A model generated the notes under the pieces. The model did not search any database. It was given only the letters and a program-made list of their open reading frames with translations, and had not been told where the DNA came from. Source: Lyngbya confervoides BDU141951 (GTDB lineage: Bacteria; Cyanobacteriota; Cyanobacteriia; Thermosynechococcales; Thermosynechococcaceae). Taken from it: DNA of 64,000 nt. The stretch is taken from positions 62,001 through 126,000 of the forward strand of contig NZ_JTHE03000104.1 in the NCBI RefSeq assembly GCF_000817775.3. Reading direction: 5' to 3'. The translations under genes and the position numbers were made by a program. Of this stretch, positions 17,763-26,045 are shown piece after piece; the stretch's first letter is position 1, and every line of letters begins with the position of its first letter.

Positions 17763-18116
17763 TTAGCGAACCGCTTTGCGAAACACCAGAATGCTGGAAA
17801 CTGAAAACATTCCCGCCATGAAATACACGGGAAAGACCCAAGATTCAGCTGCTGGAGTGCGATCTGACCTTTGAGGATCCCATTGGACCTGAGAGTCGAG
17901 GTAAGTTCCCCCCAAAATGGTGGACACTGCACTGAGGGACAGAAAAATCCCAATAAAGATTTGAGCGGGAGAAATGTCTTTTTGCTGACGCAGGCGCTGC
18001 TGCTGTTGGTCAAGCTTAAGGGTTGACCGCATGGCTCGATACTCGTCTTCGTACTGGCGGATCAAATGGGTGGCATTGAGGTCACCGGCAACCTGGATGG
18101 AATTGGAATCTGGCAT
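17763..18116 (-). CDS. Unknown protein with two membrane segments
   Basis: 117 residues and not recognised. A polar N-terminus with a Gln-rich helix (LDQQQQRLRQQK, about 35-47) leads into a hydrophobic segment (about 52-70). A short loop and a second hydrophobic segment (about 92-110) follow, then a basic C-terminus (FRKAVR). It is the second gene of a probable operon, 44 bp after the coiled-coil protein gene, and is followed by a strong terminator. The ATG start at 18116 is unambiguous within the frame. Confidence 0.7.
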   Translation of the reverse strand: MPDSNSIQVAGDLNATHLIRQYEDEYRAMRSTLKLDQQQQRLRQQKDISPAQIFIGIFLSLSAVSTILGGTYLDSQVQWDPQRSDRTPAAESWVFPVYFMAGMFSVSSILVFRKAVR

Positions 18117-18160
18117 GGTGTGCTTGCTGTATGGGTTAGGTTTGCTGATCCCTGGTCTGG

Positions 18161-18718
18161 CTATTGTGACAGGGGCTGAGAGCTGTTGCTATCGGGTGCT
18201 GCTTCTTCCTGGGGGCGAAGCAGGGGGTCCTGCTTCAGGGATCGCTTCAAGGTTAAGAGCCGATCTTTTTCCATCTTGGCAATTTGCTCCTTGAGTCGGG
18301 TATTTTCTGACTCCAAAAATGAAATGGTTTGGGCCTTAGACTGATTCTCTTGCTGCTGATGGTTAAGCGTTTCGGCAACGTCATGATTTTCAGTTTGTAA
18401 ATGGTGAATTTCCAGCTTGTTTTGGTTCACCAGGTTTTGAAAGCCCGATCGGACATCCGCCTCAATCAGCTTGAACTTGTAATATTCCAGCTCGTGCTGC
18501 CTTTCTAAAAGCTGCCGCTGGAGTTCCTCGGTTTCCTCTGATTGATTTTCTGATTGATCCCAGCTGCTTTTTTGCAGGCTGTAGAGGGCAACGCTGCCCC
18601 CCAGGATGGCTCCGGAGGCATTCACCTGCCCCTGGGTGGCTAGAAACGCAGAGTAGCCCAGCAAACTGTAGAGAAATAGATATTTGAGAGCAAGGCTGCT
18701 CTGGAGGTGTTTTGACAT
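18161..18718 (-). CDS. Unknown membrane-anchored coiled-coil protein
   Basis: 185 residues and not recognised. Two hydrophobic stretches near the N-terminus (about 10-28 and 35-48) precede a long, charged helical region (about 60-165). That region has heptad-like spacing (ELQRQLLERQHELEYYK, then ENTRLKEQIAKMEKD), a probable coiled coil. The tail is low-complexity. It is first in a two-gene operon with the smaller membrane protein; the pairing suggests they act together. Function unknown. Confidence 0.7.
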   Translation of the reverse strand: MSKHLQSSLALKYLFLYSLLGYSAFLATQGQVNASGAILGGSVALYSLQKSSWDQSENQSEETEELQRQLLERQHELEYYKFKLIEADVRSGFQNLVNQNKLEIHHLQTENHDVAETLNHQQQENQSKAQTISFLESENTRLKEQIAKMEKDRLLTLKRSLKQDPLLRPQEEAAPDSNSSQPLSQ

Positions 18719-19014
18719 TTTCTTGCAAGAGTTACGAAGGGCAAAACCCAGATTCAGACCGTCCTACCATGCCTGCCCTCTAAAATCAAATCAGTCCATG
18801 GGATTAAAAAAAAATGCAAAGGAATGCCTTTATCTTTTTTGGTGTATTATTCGGAAATTAACCTGAATACGATTAAAAAATAGGCTTTTAGCCCCTTATC
18901 TTGCCACCATAGACAAAGGTCGCTTGATTTGTTAAGGGGAAGGACAGATCAAATCCGCACTTATTGTTAAAATTATGAGAATGCGTGTCACGAATGTTTA
19001 GGAAATTTTAAATT

Positions 19015-20178
19015 ATGGGTCGCGTCGGGGTTTTGCTACTAAATTTGGGTGGACCGGAACAGCCCAGCGATGTTCGCCCGTTTCTGTACAACCTCTTTTC
19101 GGATCCTGAAATCATTCGACTGCCATTTTCCTGGCTCCAAAAACCTCTCGCTTGGGTTATTGCAACCAGCCGAGCCAAGCGATCGCAGGAAAATTACAAG
19201 GAAATTGGGGGAGGGTCGCCCCTAAGACGCATCACGGAGGAGCAGGCCCATGCCCTAGCCGAGAATTTAAGGGCCAAGGGGAATGACGCCCAGGTCTACA
19301 TCGGGATGCGCTACTGGCATCCCTTTACTGAAGAAGCTGTGGACCGGATCAAGGCCGACGACATTAGCGACCTGGTCATTTTGCCCCTTTATCCCCAGTT
19401 TTCCATTAGCACCAGTGGGTCGAGCTTTCGGCTGTTAGAGGACCTCTGGACCCAGGATGAAGCCCTCAAGCAAATTAATTACACGGTGATTCCGTCCTGG
19501 TACGATCGACCAGGCTACGTGCAAGCCATGGCTCATTTGCTTGCGCAAGAGCTGGATCAGTGTGAAAACCCCCATGAGGCAGTCATCTTCTTCAGTGCCC
19601 ATGGGGTTCCGGTGAGCTATGTTGAGGAGGCTGGCGATCCCTATCAGCAGGAAATTGAGGGCTGCGTCGACGCAATTTTGAAAACCCTTCAGCGTCCGAA
19701 CGATCACGTGCTGGCTTACCAGAGCCGGGTTGGCCCAGTGGAATGGCTGCAGCCCTATACCGAAGATATGCTGCAAGAGCTAGGCAACCAGGGCGTGAAA
19801 GAAATTGTGGTGGTGCCCATTAGCTTTATTTCCGAGCATATTGAAACCCTGCAGGAAATTGATATTGAATATCGAGAAGTGGCAGAGGAAGCTGGGATTC
19901 AAAATTTCCGACGGGTGCCCGCGCTCAATACCAATCCTGAGTTTATCGATGACTTGGCCAACATGGTGATTGAGGCACGTCAGCAGACTCCCATCCACTT
20001 TTCAGAGGTGATGCGCCCCCAAAACAACGTCAAGCTCTATCCCCAAGAGCGTTGGGAATGGGGATTGACGAACGCGGCGGAGCGTTGGAATGGGCGTTTG
20101 GCGATGATTGGGTTCCTAGCGCTGATGCTGGAACTGTTCAGTGGGCATGGTCCCCTCCATAGCTTGGGCCTGCTTTAG
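19015..20178 (+). CDS. hemH: Ferrochelatase with C-terminal CAB helix
   Basis: 387-residue ferrochelatase, which inserts Fe(II) into protoporphyrin IX to make haem. Motifs: [14 protein letters not shown] at the N-terminus, [16 protein letters not shown] (catalytic His) and [18 protein letters not shown]. The last roughly 45 residues form the cyanobacterial/plastid extension: a linker then a chlorophyll-a/b-binding-like membrane helix ([20 protein letters not shown]). This extension is known to affect dimerisation and pigment binding in Synechocystis. It is solitary on the plus strand; AT-rich promoter sequence lies at 18940-19010. It converges with the four-CBS gene. Confidence 0.97.
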   Translation: MGRVGVLLLNLGGPEQPSDVRPFLYNLFSDPEIIRLPFSWLQKPLAWVIATSRAKRSQENYKEIGGGSPLRRITEEQAHALAENLRAKGNDAQVYIGMRYWHPFTEEAVDRIKADDISDLVILPLYPQFSISTSGSSFRLLEDLWTQDEALKQINYTVIPSWYDRPGYVQAMAHLLAQELDQCENPHEAVIFFSAHGVPVSYVEEAGDPYQQEIEGCVDAILKTLQRPNDHVLAYQSRVGPVEWLQPYTEDMLQELGNQGVKEIVVVPISFISEHIETLQEIDIEYREVAEEAGIQNFRRVPALNTNPEFIDDLANMVIEARQQTPIHFSEVMRPQNNVKLYPQERWEWGLTNAAERWNGRLAMIGFLALMLELFSGHGPLHSLGLL

Positions 20179-20227
20179 AAGGTTTGAGGATGGGCAAACA
20201 CTTAGATCCGGAACCCAGGGAGGCTTT

Positions 20228-21412
20228 CTATCGGTTGCGCCCTAACCGGGAGTCCAGGGCCGCCACTGCGGCTTGAGCCTGGTGTAGCTGTTTCAGGTCT
20301 TTGGCTTGCAGATGTTGATTCTGAGCCAGAGCATTCAAAGCGCGGTGAATGATCTGCAGTTCGGGGGGCGATCTATGGCCTCCTGTGCTGAGCGCCGATT
20401 TCTGTGTAGGGGGCGCAGTGTTGTTTGAGATGGCTGGGTATGCGGGGGCCATGTCCATGGGGGGATTTTTCCCGCGGGAAGCCAGTTGCTCCTGCTGCAG
20501 CTGGTGCAGGGTTTGCTGCAGGTTTTCGATCACCCCATAGAGTTCCATGGGATCGAAGACTCGTAGCAGACTGGTTTGGGTGATGATTCCCAAGCCTTGA
20601 CCCCAATTCCAGGAAACCACCAACCGCCCCACGTGCCGTCGCTGCATTTCCTGGTGCGCTTTCCAAAGGGAGTCCTCGGGGCTGAGTAAAAACAGGGGAG
20701 TGCTCATGACCTGTGCGGCTTGCGTCTTCAGAAGATTGAGGCCAAGGGCCTGAAATTGCACGATGTCTCGCTCTGTGACAATGCCGACGGGTTTGGGATT
20801 GCCTTGACCGTCTGGCGTGGTAATCACGACACAGCTGACATGGTGTTCGGCCATGAGCCAGGCAAGCTGAAAGGCGGAGGTGTGCAGTGAGGCGTGGATA
20901 ACCTGGGGCGTCATGACGTCGGCCACCCGCCGGGACTGAAGCAGGTTGGCGGGCCGCAGAACTTTACGGATGCTTTCATGGGTCATCACGCCGTAGAGTT
21001 TTCCCTGGGCCTCTAAAATGGGCAAATGGCGAATTCGGTAGCGTCGCAGCAGAAACAGGGCTGCAAAAATATCTTGAAGGGTGTCTTTGGCAAGGGTGAC
21101 CACAGGTTGAATCATGACCTGGGAGACGAGGGTTGACTGCAAATCCCTGGCTTCGGCGGTGAGTCGCACAATGTCTCGCTCCGTGATGATTCCCTGAATC
21201 TGATGGTTTTGCACAATCAGGACGCAGCTCGTGCAGGAGGGCTGGAAGTCTTCAACGGGATCGCTCCCGCGCAGGCAGCAGCGGTTATGGTGGGCCTGAC
21301 TGATTCGGGCAATGGCCTCGGTAAGGGGAGCATGGGGGGGCAAGATCAAGGGCTGACGATCAATGGCGTCTTGCAGGTTGGGGGCCCAAGTCAAATCTGG
21401 CTGAGACGACAT
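20228..21412 (-). CDS. Stand-alone protein with four CBS domains
   Basis: 394-residue soluble protein with two Bateman modules (four CBS domains, about 15-300), each pair containing a GIVTERDIV/GIITERDIV-type motif. A Gln-rich helical tail follows (about 290-390, including LQQTLHQLQQEQ and a Pro-rich segment). CBS pairs usually bind adenine nucleotides. In cyanobacteria such four-CBS arrays often form the N-terminus of large kinases or GGDEF proteins. Here there is no catalytic domain and no kinase gene beside it, so its partner is unknown. The ATG start at 21412 has no strong ribosome-binding site. Confidence 0.85.
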   Translation of the reverse strand: MSSQPDLTWAPNLQDAIDRQPLILPPHAPLTEAIARISQAHHNRCCLRGSDPVEDFQPSCTSCVLIVQNHQIQGIITERDIVRLTAEARDLQSTLVSQVMIQPVVTLAKDTLQDIFAALFLLRRYRIRHLPILEAQGKLYGVMTHESIRKVLRPANLLQSRRVADVMTPQVIHASLHTSAFQLAWLMAEHHVSCVVITTPDGQGNPKPVGIVTERDIVQFQALGLNLLKTQAAQVMSTPLFLLSPEDSLWKAHQEMQRRHVGRLVVSWNWGQGLGIITQTSLLRVFDPMELYGVIENLQQTLHQLQQEQLASRGKNPPMDMAPAYPAISNNTAPPTQKSALSTGGHRSPPELQIIHRALNALAQNQHLQAKDLKQLHQAQAAVAALDSRLGRNR

Positions 21413-21593
21413 GTGATGAAATTACCCTGGCTTATCTAAAGAGATGAAACAATATAAAGATTGGATATCCCTCATATTATAGGCTCTAACAGTTTATGGT
21501 GGAGCTGAGGAGCAGGGGTCGGTTGGAGATGCGTTGGCATCAGCGATGACGGTTGCGGAGTGTGGCACTGAGTTTGGGGAGTTTGTTCACGGT

Positions 21594-22004
21594 TTAGATC
21601 TGATGGGGCAAAGTCTTTCGATGTGGAAATGCCTTGTCCTCTGAGGTCTGGGGTTGAGAACGGAGGGATGGGGGTTCAAGGTGGCTGAGTCGAGACATCC
21701 GTCCATAGAGGCGATCTAGGACGCGTTTTACCGAAATGCGTCGCCAGAGTTGTCCTCTTTTGGTTCGGTATCCCTGCTCATTGAGCCAATCTGCTATTTT
21801 CTGGAGCGATTTCCCTGACTTATGGTGACGGCGGATCAGCTCAATGACCTGGCCTTCGCTGGGATCCTCTACAAGTTCGCCGTTTTCAACCCGTTGACCG
21901 TAGGGCGGCGAACCGTAGCCTGCGTAGCCTCCCTTGGCGGCCTTTGCCTGACGCCCCTGTTCAAGGCGTTCCCAAAGGGAGTGGCGGTCAAGATGTTCAC
22001 CCAT
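21594..22004 (-). CDS. Serine-recombinase DNA-binding fragment without catalytic domain
   Basis: 136 residues resembling only the Recombinase/zinc-ribbon-linked DNA-binding part of large serine recombinases: GGYAGYGSPPYGQRV, then a helix-turn-helix-like segment (SLQKIADWLNEQGYRTKRG and ISVKRVLDR). The N-terminal resolvase domain with its catalytic Ser is missing, and the upstream 160 bp do not encode it in any frame I can see. It is either a remnant or a stand-alone DNA-binding protein; similar short proteins occur in cyanobacteria. The start is ATG 22004; a TTG at 22025 is also in frame. Confidence 0.6.
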   Translation of the reverse strand: MGEHLDRHSLWERLEQGRQAKAAKGGYAGYGSPPYGQRVENGELVEDPSEGQVIELIRRHHKSGKSLQKIADWLNEQGYRTKRGQLWRRISVKRVLDRLYGRMSRLSHLEPPSLRSQPQTSEDKAFPHRKTLPHQI

Positions 22005-22182
22005 GGCCTGATATCTTGCCAACAAACTATACTACCAACCGATGTCTGTATCCTACCCTACCCGATTTCCCTGTGATTGAATGCTGGCGCTCCTGCCACG
22101 TTCTGTATCGACATGGATCACTTGGGTGGCGTGTGTGGAATGGGTGAGGGATTGACGGAGTTTATCGGCGGAGAGGATTAAC

Positions 22183-22413
22183 ATGCAAAAGACTCAAATT
22201 GTCCATTGCCCCACCTGTGGAAGTTTGGCGAAGCGACAGCTCATCACCATTGAGCTTGCCTCACTCCCCCACAGAGAGGAGAGGCCCCAGTGTATTCGGA
22301 CGGAATGCCCGCACTGTGACTACCTGATGGTGCTCTGCGTATGCGAGAATCAGCTGACGCAGGTTTATGCGCCGATTACCAACCTGACGCGTGCGGTTTC
22401 TTCCCCTCAGTAA
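22183..22413 (+). CDS. Small zinc-ribbon protein
   Basis: 76-residue protein with a probable zinc ribbon built from CPTCG (residues 9-13) and ECPHCDY (about 41-47), plus two extra Cys (VCVC-type) soon after. A good ribosome-binding site (GGAGAGGA) precedes the ATG. No catalytic domain is present. Small cyanobacterial proteins of this kind are sometimes annotated as PriA-like because of the CPxC pairs; I see no helicase motif. It lies 106 bp upstream of the CBS/CP12-tail gene on the same strand. Confidence 0.7.
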   Translation: MQKTQIVHCPTCGSLAKRQLITIELASLPHREERPQCIRTECPHCDYLMVLCVCENQLTQVYAPITNLTRAVSSPQ

Positions 22414-22519
22414 TCCGTTGCTCGGTCATGCTTTGCAGTCAAAGATGCAGTCATCGATGTCAGGATAGATTGCAGGGATTGTTCGACCCACCCATGAAAT
22501 AAAAAGGAAAATTTCTCCA

Positions 22520-22975
22520 ATGATGCGAGCTGAAGAAATTATGACCCGCGATGTGGCTACCATTAGCGGGTCGGCTACGGTGGCTGAAGCGGTGGACCAG
22601 ATGAAGCAAAAAGGGCTGCGGGCTTTAATTGTCGAGCCTCGCCATGATGCTGATCCCTACGGAATGGTGACTGAGACTGATATTGTTTACAAGGTGGCAG
22701 CCCACGGACTTGATCCGCGCAAAATGCGGGTGTTTGAGGTGATGACCAAGCCCTGTGTGGTGGTTAATCCAGAACTTGGGGTTGAGTATGTGGCACGGCT
22801 GTTTTCTCAGGCCAAGATTCGCCGCGCACCAGTGATTAAAGATGGGCTGATGGGAATTGTGTCGGTTACCGATATCTTACGCAAGAGTGACTTTGTAGAA
22901 AATCCAAAGAGTCAGTTTGAGATGTACTGTGAAGAGTTTCCTGAGGCCTTAGAAGCTCGATGCTATGACATCTAG
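22520..22975 (+). CDS. CBS-pair protein with CP12-like C-terminal tail
   Basis: 151-residue protein with two CBS domains (about 1-60 and 70-128; motifs VTETDIVYKV and VSVTDIL) that probably bind adenine nucleotides. Residues 133-151 (FEMYCEEFPEALEARCYDI) look like the C-terminal end of CP12, the redox linker of PRK and GAPDH. Family knowledge: CBS-CP12 fusions exist in cyanobacteria. Here the CP12 helical core with its AWDxVEEL motif is absent. Cys137 is present, but the second Cys lies two positions later (148) than in CP12, where Ala146 stands. Two ATG codons start the frame (22520, 22523). Confidence 0.82.
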   Translation: MMRAEEIMTRDVATISGSATVAEAVDQMKQKGLRALIVEPRHDADPYGMVTETDIVYKVAAHGLDPRKMRVFEVMTKPCVVVNPELGVEYVARLFSQAKIRRAPVIKDGLMGIVSVTDILRKSDFVENPKSQFEMYCEEFPEALEARCYDI

Positions 22976-23080
22976 GCGAGGAACTGAAGCGGTCAATATA
23001 GGTCGTCGATCTCCTGTAGTTGTTCTCCCTGGCGGCGAGTAAGGGTTCTAGGAGAGACAAAAGTCCATTGGACTGCAGCG

Positions 23081-23197
23081 TTATGGGTTCTGCTTGCGCT
23101 TTATATCGGATACGAGATAAGCAGATAGGCCGATTGCAATAATAATTTCGCTGAAAATGGTGGATAAGAAGCTCAGTGAAGTGGGCTCAGAAAACAT
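23081..23197 (-). CDS. 38-residue single-span membrane protein candidate
   Basis: Short frame on the minus strand. A Pro/Ser-containing N-terminus leads into one hydrophobic helix (about residues 9-31, including IIIAIGLSAYLV) and a basic tail (DIKRKQNP), which predicts N-out/C-in topology. AAGG lies 8-9 nt before the ATG. A TATATACT -10-like box is about 75 nt upstream on the same strand. The composition is that of photosynthetic or respiratory small subunits, but I could not match it to any known one (PsaM, PetM, PsbX, PsbY, Ycf12 checked from memory). Confidence 0.5.
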   Translation of the reverse strand: MFSEPTSLSFLSTIFSEIIIAIGLSAYLVSDIKRKQNP

Positions 23198-23341
23198 GGA
23201 AAATACCTTGTGATCAATGAGTTTGCTGATAGCTCTATTGTTACCCATCTTCTCAAAGCCGGGGGTCAGTATATATTCGGAAATCCAATTTCATCAGAAT
23301 GTTTTAAGCTTTCCTAAAACAGGCGAATAAGCTGGCAGGGG

Positions 23342-24307
23342 CTACTGGATGAGCTGAATCCAGCGGTGAAAGACTTCGGCACTCCATCCTCCTCCTAAGG
23401 ATTCTGTGCGATCGCGGTGGTTGCCGTAGAGGAGCTGGAGGACCTGCTCAATTTTGGTATAGTTCAGCCCCGGAATGGGATTGAGAAACAGTCGTAAGGT
23501 TCGACGCTGGAGCGATAGGGGAGCCTCTGCCAGTTTCTGGCGATCAATCTGCCTGACGTTCTCTGGATTGAGGGCAGCAATGAAAAGTTTCTGAGCTTGC
23601 TTCTCCAGGTACTCGACGTCTGCTTGGAGAAGTTCAGCGGTTTGGGCGATCGCCCGGTCAACCTGGGGATTGAAATGTTCTCGTAGATAGGGCAGGACAT
23701 CCAGGCGCAGGCGATTGCGCCGGTAATGATAATCCTGGTTCATACTATCATTCCAGATCGGCAGGTTGAGCTCCTGGCAGAAGGTTTGGGTTTGGGCACG
23801 AGTCGTTGCCAGCAGCGGGCGTACTAAGGTCACGATATCCGTGAGCTTTCGTTGCCAGAGAAGGGCCTGAAGACCATCCATGCCGCTACCGCGCACCAGG
23901 TTATAGAGGAGGGTTTCAGCGCGATCGCTGGCGGTGTGTGCGGTAACGAGATGGGTATAGCCTTGCTGCTGGGCCAAGTCGCTCATAACTTGATAGCGCC
24001 AGGTCCGCCCTTCGGCTTCGCCCTTGAGACGTTTGGGGGCAAGGAAGGAATGGAGCGTGATCTGCCAGGTTTGGGCCAGTTGCGCTACATGCTGGGCATT
24101 GAGATGGGAGTCCGGGGGCCAGCGGTGATCGCAGTGGGCGATCGCCAGATCCCAATGCCATTTAGGTTGCAGGTCGCGCAGCAGCTGCAATAGGCATAGG
24201 GAATCCTGGCCACCAGAAAACCCGAGGAGCAGGCGCGATCGCGGGGGGAGGTAGGGATGCTGGCGCAGGAGGGTATGGAGGTAAGCGTGGAGAGGGGTCC
24301 AAACCAT
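23342..24307 (-). CDS. tilS: tRNA(Ile)-lysidine synthase TilS
   Basis: About 321 residues. It modifies C34 of the CAU-anticodon isoleucine tRNA to lysidine, using ATP and lysine. The PP-loop SGGQDS lies near residue 31. Further family motifs are AIAHCDHRWPPDS, VTAHTASDRAETLLYNLVRGSG and NDSMNQDYHYRRNRLR. The C-terminal part is short, as in cyanobacterial enzymes. I chose ATG 24307 (WTPLHAYL start); ATG 24361 adds 18 residues rich in Pro and Ser. It is the last gene of a minus-strand series. Confidence 0.95.
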   Translation of the reverse strand: MVWTPLHAYLHTLLRQHPYLPPRSRLLLGFSGGQDSLCLLQLLRDLQPKWHWDLAIAHCDHRWPPDSHLNAQHVAQLAQTWQITLHSFLAPKRLKGEAEGRTWRYQVMSDLAQQQGYTHLVTAHTASDRAETLLYNLVRGSGMDGLQALLWQRKLTDIVTLVRPLLATTRAQTQTFCQELNLPIWNDSMNQDYHYRRNRLRLDVLPYLREHFNPQVDRAIAQTAELLQADVEYLEKQAQKLFIAALNPENVRQIDRQKLAEAPLSLQRRTLRLFLNPIPGLNYTKIEQVLQLLYGNHRDRTESLGGGWSAEVFHRWIQLIQ

Positions 24308-24403
24308 GGATGGAAAGGATGGAGAGAGGTATTGAGGATACTGTAGCGGGATCTCGCCCATTCCTGAAGCGTGTTGAGAGTGTTCTGGAGGGTGTTCTGA
24401 ATT

Positions 24404-24438
24404 TTGTCTCGAGACAATACTTCACTCGAGACAATACT
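24404..24438. promoter_or_regulatory. Palindrome and direct repeat upstream of tilS
   Basis: TTGTCTCGAGACAA (24404-24417) is a perfect 14-bp palindrome. Its right half recurs: CTCGAGACAATACT stands at 24408-24421 and again at 24425-24438, a 17-bp period. It is about 100 bp upstream of the tilS start. It could be an operator; no regulator is identified. Confidence 0.4.
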
Positions 24439-24510
24439 CCACCGGAATGGCCTCTGCGCTTGGCGACCTTCCCGAAGAATATAGGGAGCTTAACCCACCC
24501 AACGCCACAA

Positions 24511-24777
24511 TCAGCGATCGCCCTCGATATCGCCCTCAAGATTGCCCTCAAGATTGATCCAAGCGTTGCTCAGCCGAGCATCGACGTATCGCTTCGCCCT
24601 CTTGATCGCATCGGACTGGGTGAGGGCACAGGGAACAGCGACTGCGCAGCCCTTCTCGTGAATGGCCCACACAGCATACAGGACCTGACCGTTGTCCTCA
24701 CTCTGGTCAACCTCTAGCCGCCATCCCCGATAAGTAAAGGACCAGATAATGTGCGGGAAATCAGGATCTAGGATCAT
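24511..24777 (-). CDS. Small conserved-looking hypothetical protein
   Basis: 88 residues, function unknown. A beta-rich N-terminal half (IIWSFTYRGWRLEVDQSE) is followed by a helix with DAIKRAKRYVDARLS. The C-terminus is made of a short acidic repeat (LEGNLEGDIEGDR) encoded by three roughly 12-bp DNA repeats at 24515-24555, which suggests slippage. There is no signal peptide or membrane segment. It lies between sodB and tilS on the same strand and is separated from sodB by a hairpin. Confidence 0.6.
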   Translation of the reverse strand: MILDPDFPHIIWSFTYRGWRLEVDQSEDNGQVLYAVWAIHEKGCAVAVPCALTQSDAIKRAKRYVDARLSNAWINLEGNLEGDIEGDR

Positions 24778-24803
24778 AATTCAATGGGATCAAAGGGAAT
24801 AAT

Positions 24804-24830
24804 CAGCTCTGTCTCAGTGAAACAGAGCTG
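24804..24830 (-). terminator. Hairpin after sodB
   Basis: A 9-bp perfect stem CAGCTCTGT/ACAGAGCTG with a 9-nt loop lies 60 bp after the sodB stop. On the minus strand it is followed only by ATTATT, so termination may be partial; it could allow read-through into the 88-residue gene. Confidence 0.5.
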
Positions 24831-24889
24831 TTGATCACAGGTCTCAGCTGAGCCAGGAAGAAACAGGAACCGGCCCGCGGCTGGATTGC

Positions 24890-25489
24890 CTAGGCCGTCG
24901 CTAGGTTTTGAGCTGCAAAATCCCAATTCACTAGGCTCTCTAAGAAGGCTCCGATATAATCGGGACGCTTGTTCTGGTAATCCAGGTAGTAGGCATGTTC
25001 CCAGACATCCATGGTCAGCAGCGGAACCTGTCCATGGGTGAGGGGGTTATCCGCATTCAGCGTCTTGGTTACCTTGAGAGTGCCCTGATCTAGAACCAAC
25101 CATGCCCATCCACTCCCGAATTGAGTCGCGCCTGCGTCCTTGAAGGCATCTATAAATTTTTCAAAGCCACCAAAATCAGCCTCAATTTTCTTTGCCAGGT
25201 CTCCGGTGGGACTCCCTCCGCCCCCAGGTTTCATGCTGTTCCAGTAGAAGGTATGGTTCCATGCTTGGGCAGCGTTATTAAAAACGCCAGTCTTTTCAGC
25301 ATCGCCTGCCACGGTTTTAATGACCTCTTCAATGGGTTTGTCCTCTAGCTCAGTCCCCTGAATCGCACTATTAAATTTGTTGACATAGGCCGCATGGTGC
25401 TTGTCGTGGTGAAACTCCAGGGTACTCTTTGAGATATATGGTTCAAGAGCAGTGTAAGCGTAGGGTAAGGTTGGCAGTTCGTAAGCCAT
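24890..25489 (-). CDS. sodB: Superoxide dismutase [Fe], SodB
   Basis: 199-residue cytoplasmic superoxide dismutase. Metal ligands are His27, His79 (AWNHTFYW), Asp161 and His165 (DVWEHAYY). The ATQFGSGWAWL segment favours the iron form over manganese. The start is ATG 25489 (MAYELPTLPY, the usual family N-terminus), preceded by GAGAGAGG; the frame's longer upstream extension is ignored. Direct repeats of CACAAAAC about 105 bp upstream may be regulatory. Confidence 0.96.
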   Translation of the reverse strand: MAYELPTLPYAYTALEPYISKSTLEFHHDKHHAAYVNKFNSAIQGTELEDKPIEEVIKTVAGDAEKTGVFNNAAQAWNHTFYWNSMKPGGGGSPTGDLAKKIEADFGGFEKFIDAFKDAGATQFGSGWAWLVLDQGTLKVTKTLNADNPLTHGQVPLLTMDVWEHAYYLDYQNKRPDYIGAFLESLVNWDFAAQNLATA

Positions 25490-26045
25490 AATTCGGATGC
25501 CTCTCTCAAGAAAACGGAATAGATGTTCTGGAGGAATGAACAGAGAAAAAATTAACAATTCGCAGGAATGAGACTCATGGAGTCGTTAAACTACACAAAA
25601 CACCACACAAAACGCGAAGTGTAAAATCTTAGTTGTGATTCACTCGTCTCACCGTATCAAATCGCTCTCTGCATATCTATACCCCTTAGGGGCATAATCC
25701 TTCCGTAGAAATCATCGTATTCGCTCTATTTGATACTGTTTGCGCCAGTTTAGACGATCCTGGAATCAGGGGAGGTGGAATAGACTTAAAGGGCAATGAA
25801 AGGAGATGTGGCATATGGCACTCTGCCCGCTGCCGTGGTGTTTCAGATCCTTCACGCCTTTGATCCTGGGGAGGGGTGCTGTTCGCCACAAAATATGCAC
25901 AGGCTTGCAGCACTCCGCTGAGGTTCTGGCTGAGGCTCATGGCCAACGAAAGGAGGAATGGAGCGATCGCGCCAGCGTGTGCGAGATGGGCCGATTCTCG
26001 GAAGCCGCTAGGCCAAAGTGCGATTGAACTTGGGCAAGCTCTGCC
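25490..26045. other. Long gene-free region between sodB and pta
   Basis: 556 bp with no credible gene. It holds the sodB promoter side: direct repeat CACAAAAC at 25594-25601 and 25606-25613 (12-bp period), inverted repeat GACTC/GAGTC at about 25571-25583, and palindrome CCCCTTAGGGG at about 25682. A GGGCA/TGCCC hairpin at about 26033-26048 spans the pta stop. An 86-codon minus-strand frame (25686-25946) has coding-unlike composition. Confidence 0.4.

Noticed and set aside
25686-25946. 86-codon minus-strand frame between sodB and pta
   Set aside because: Composition is unlike protein (Pro/Ser/Arg-rich without structure), no ribosome-binding site, no known family.
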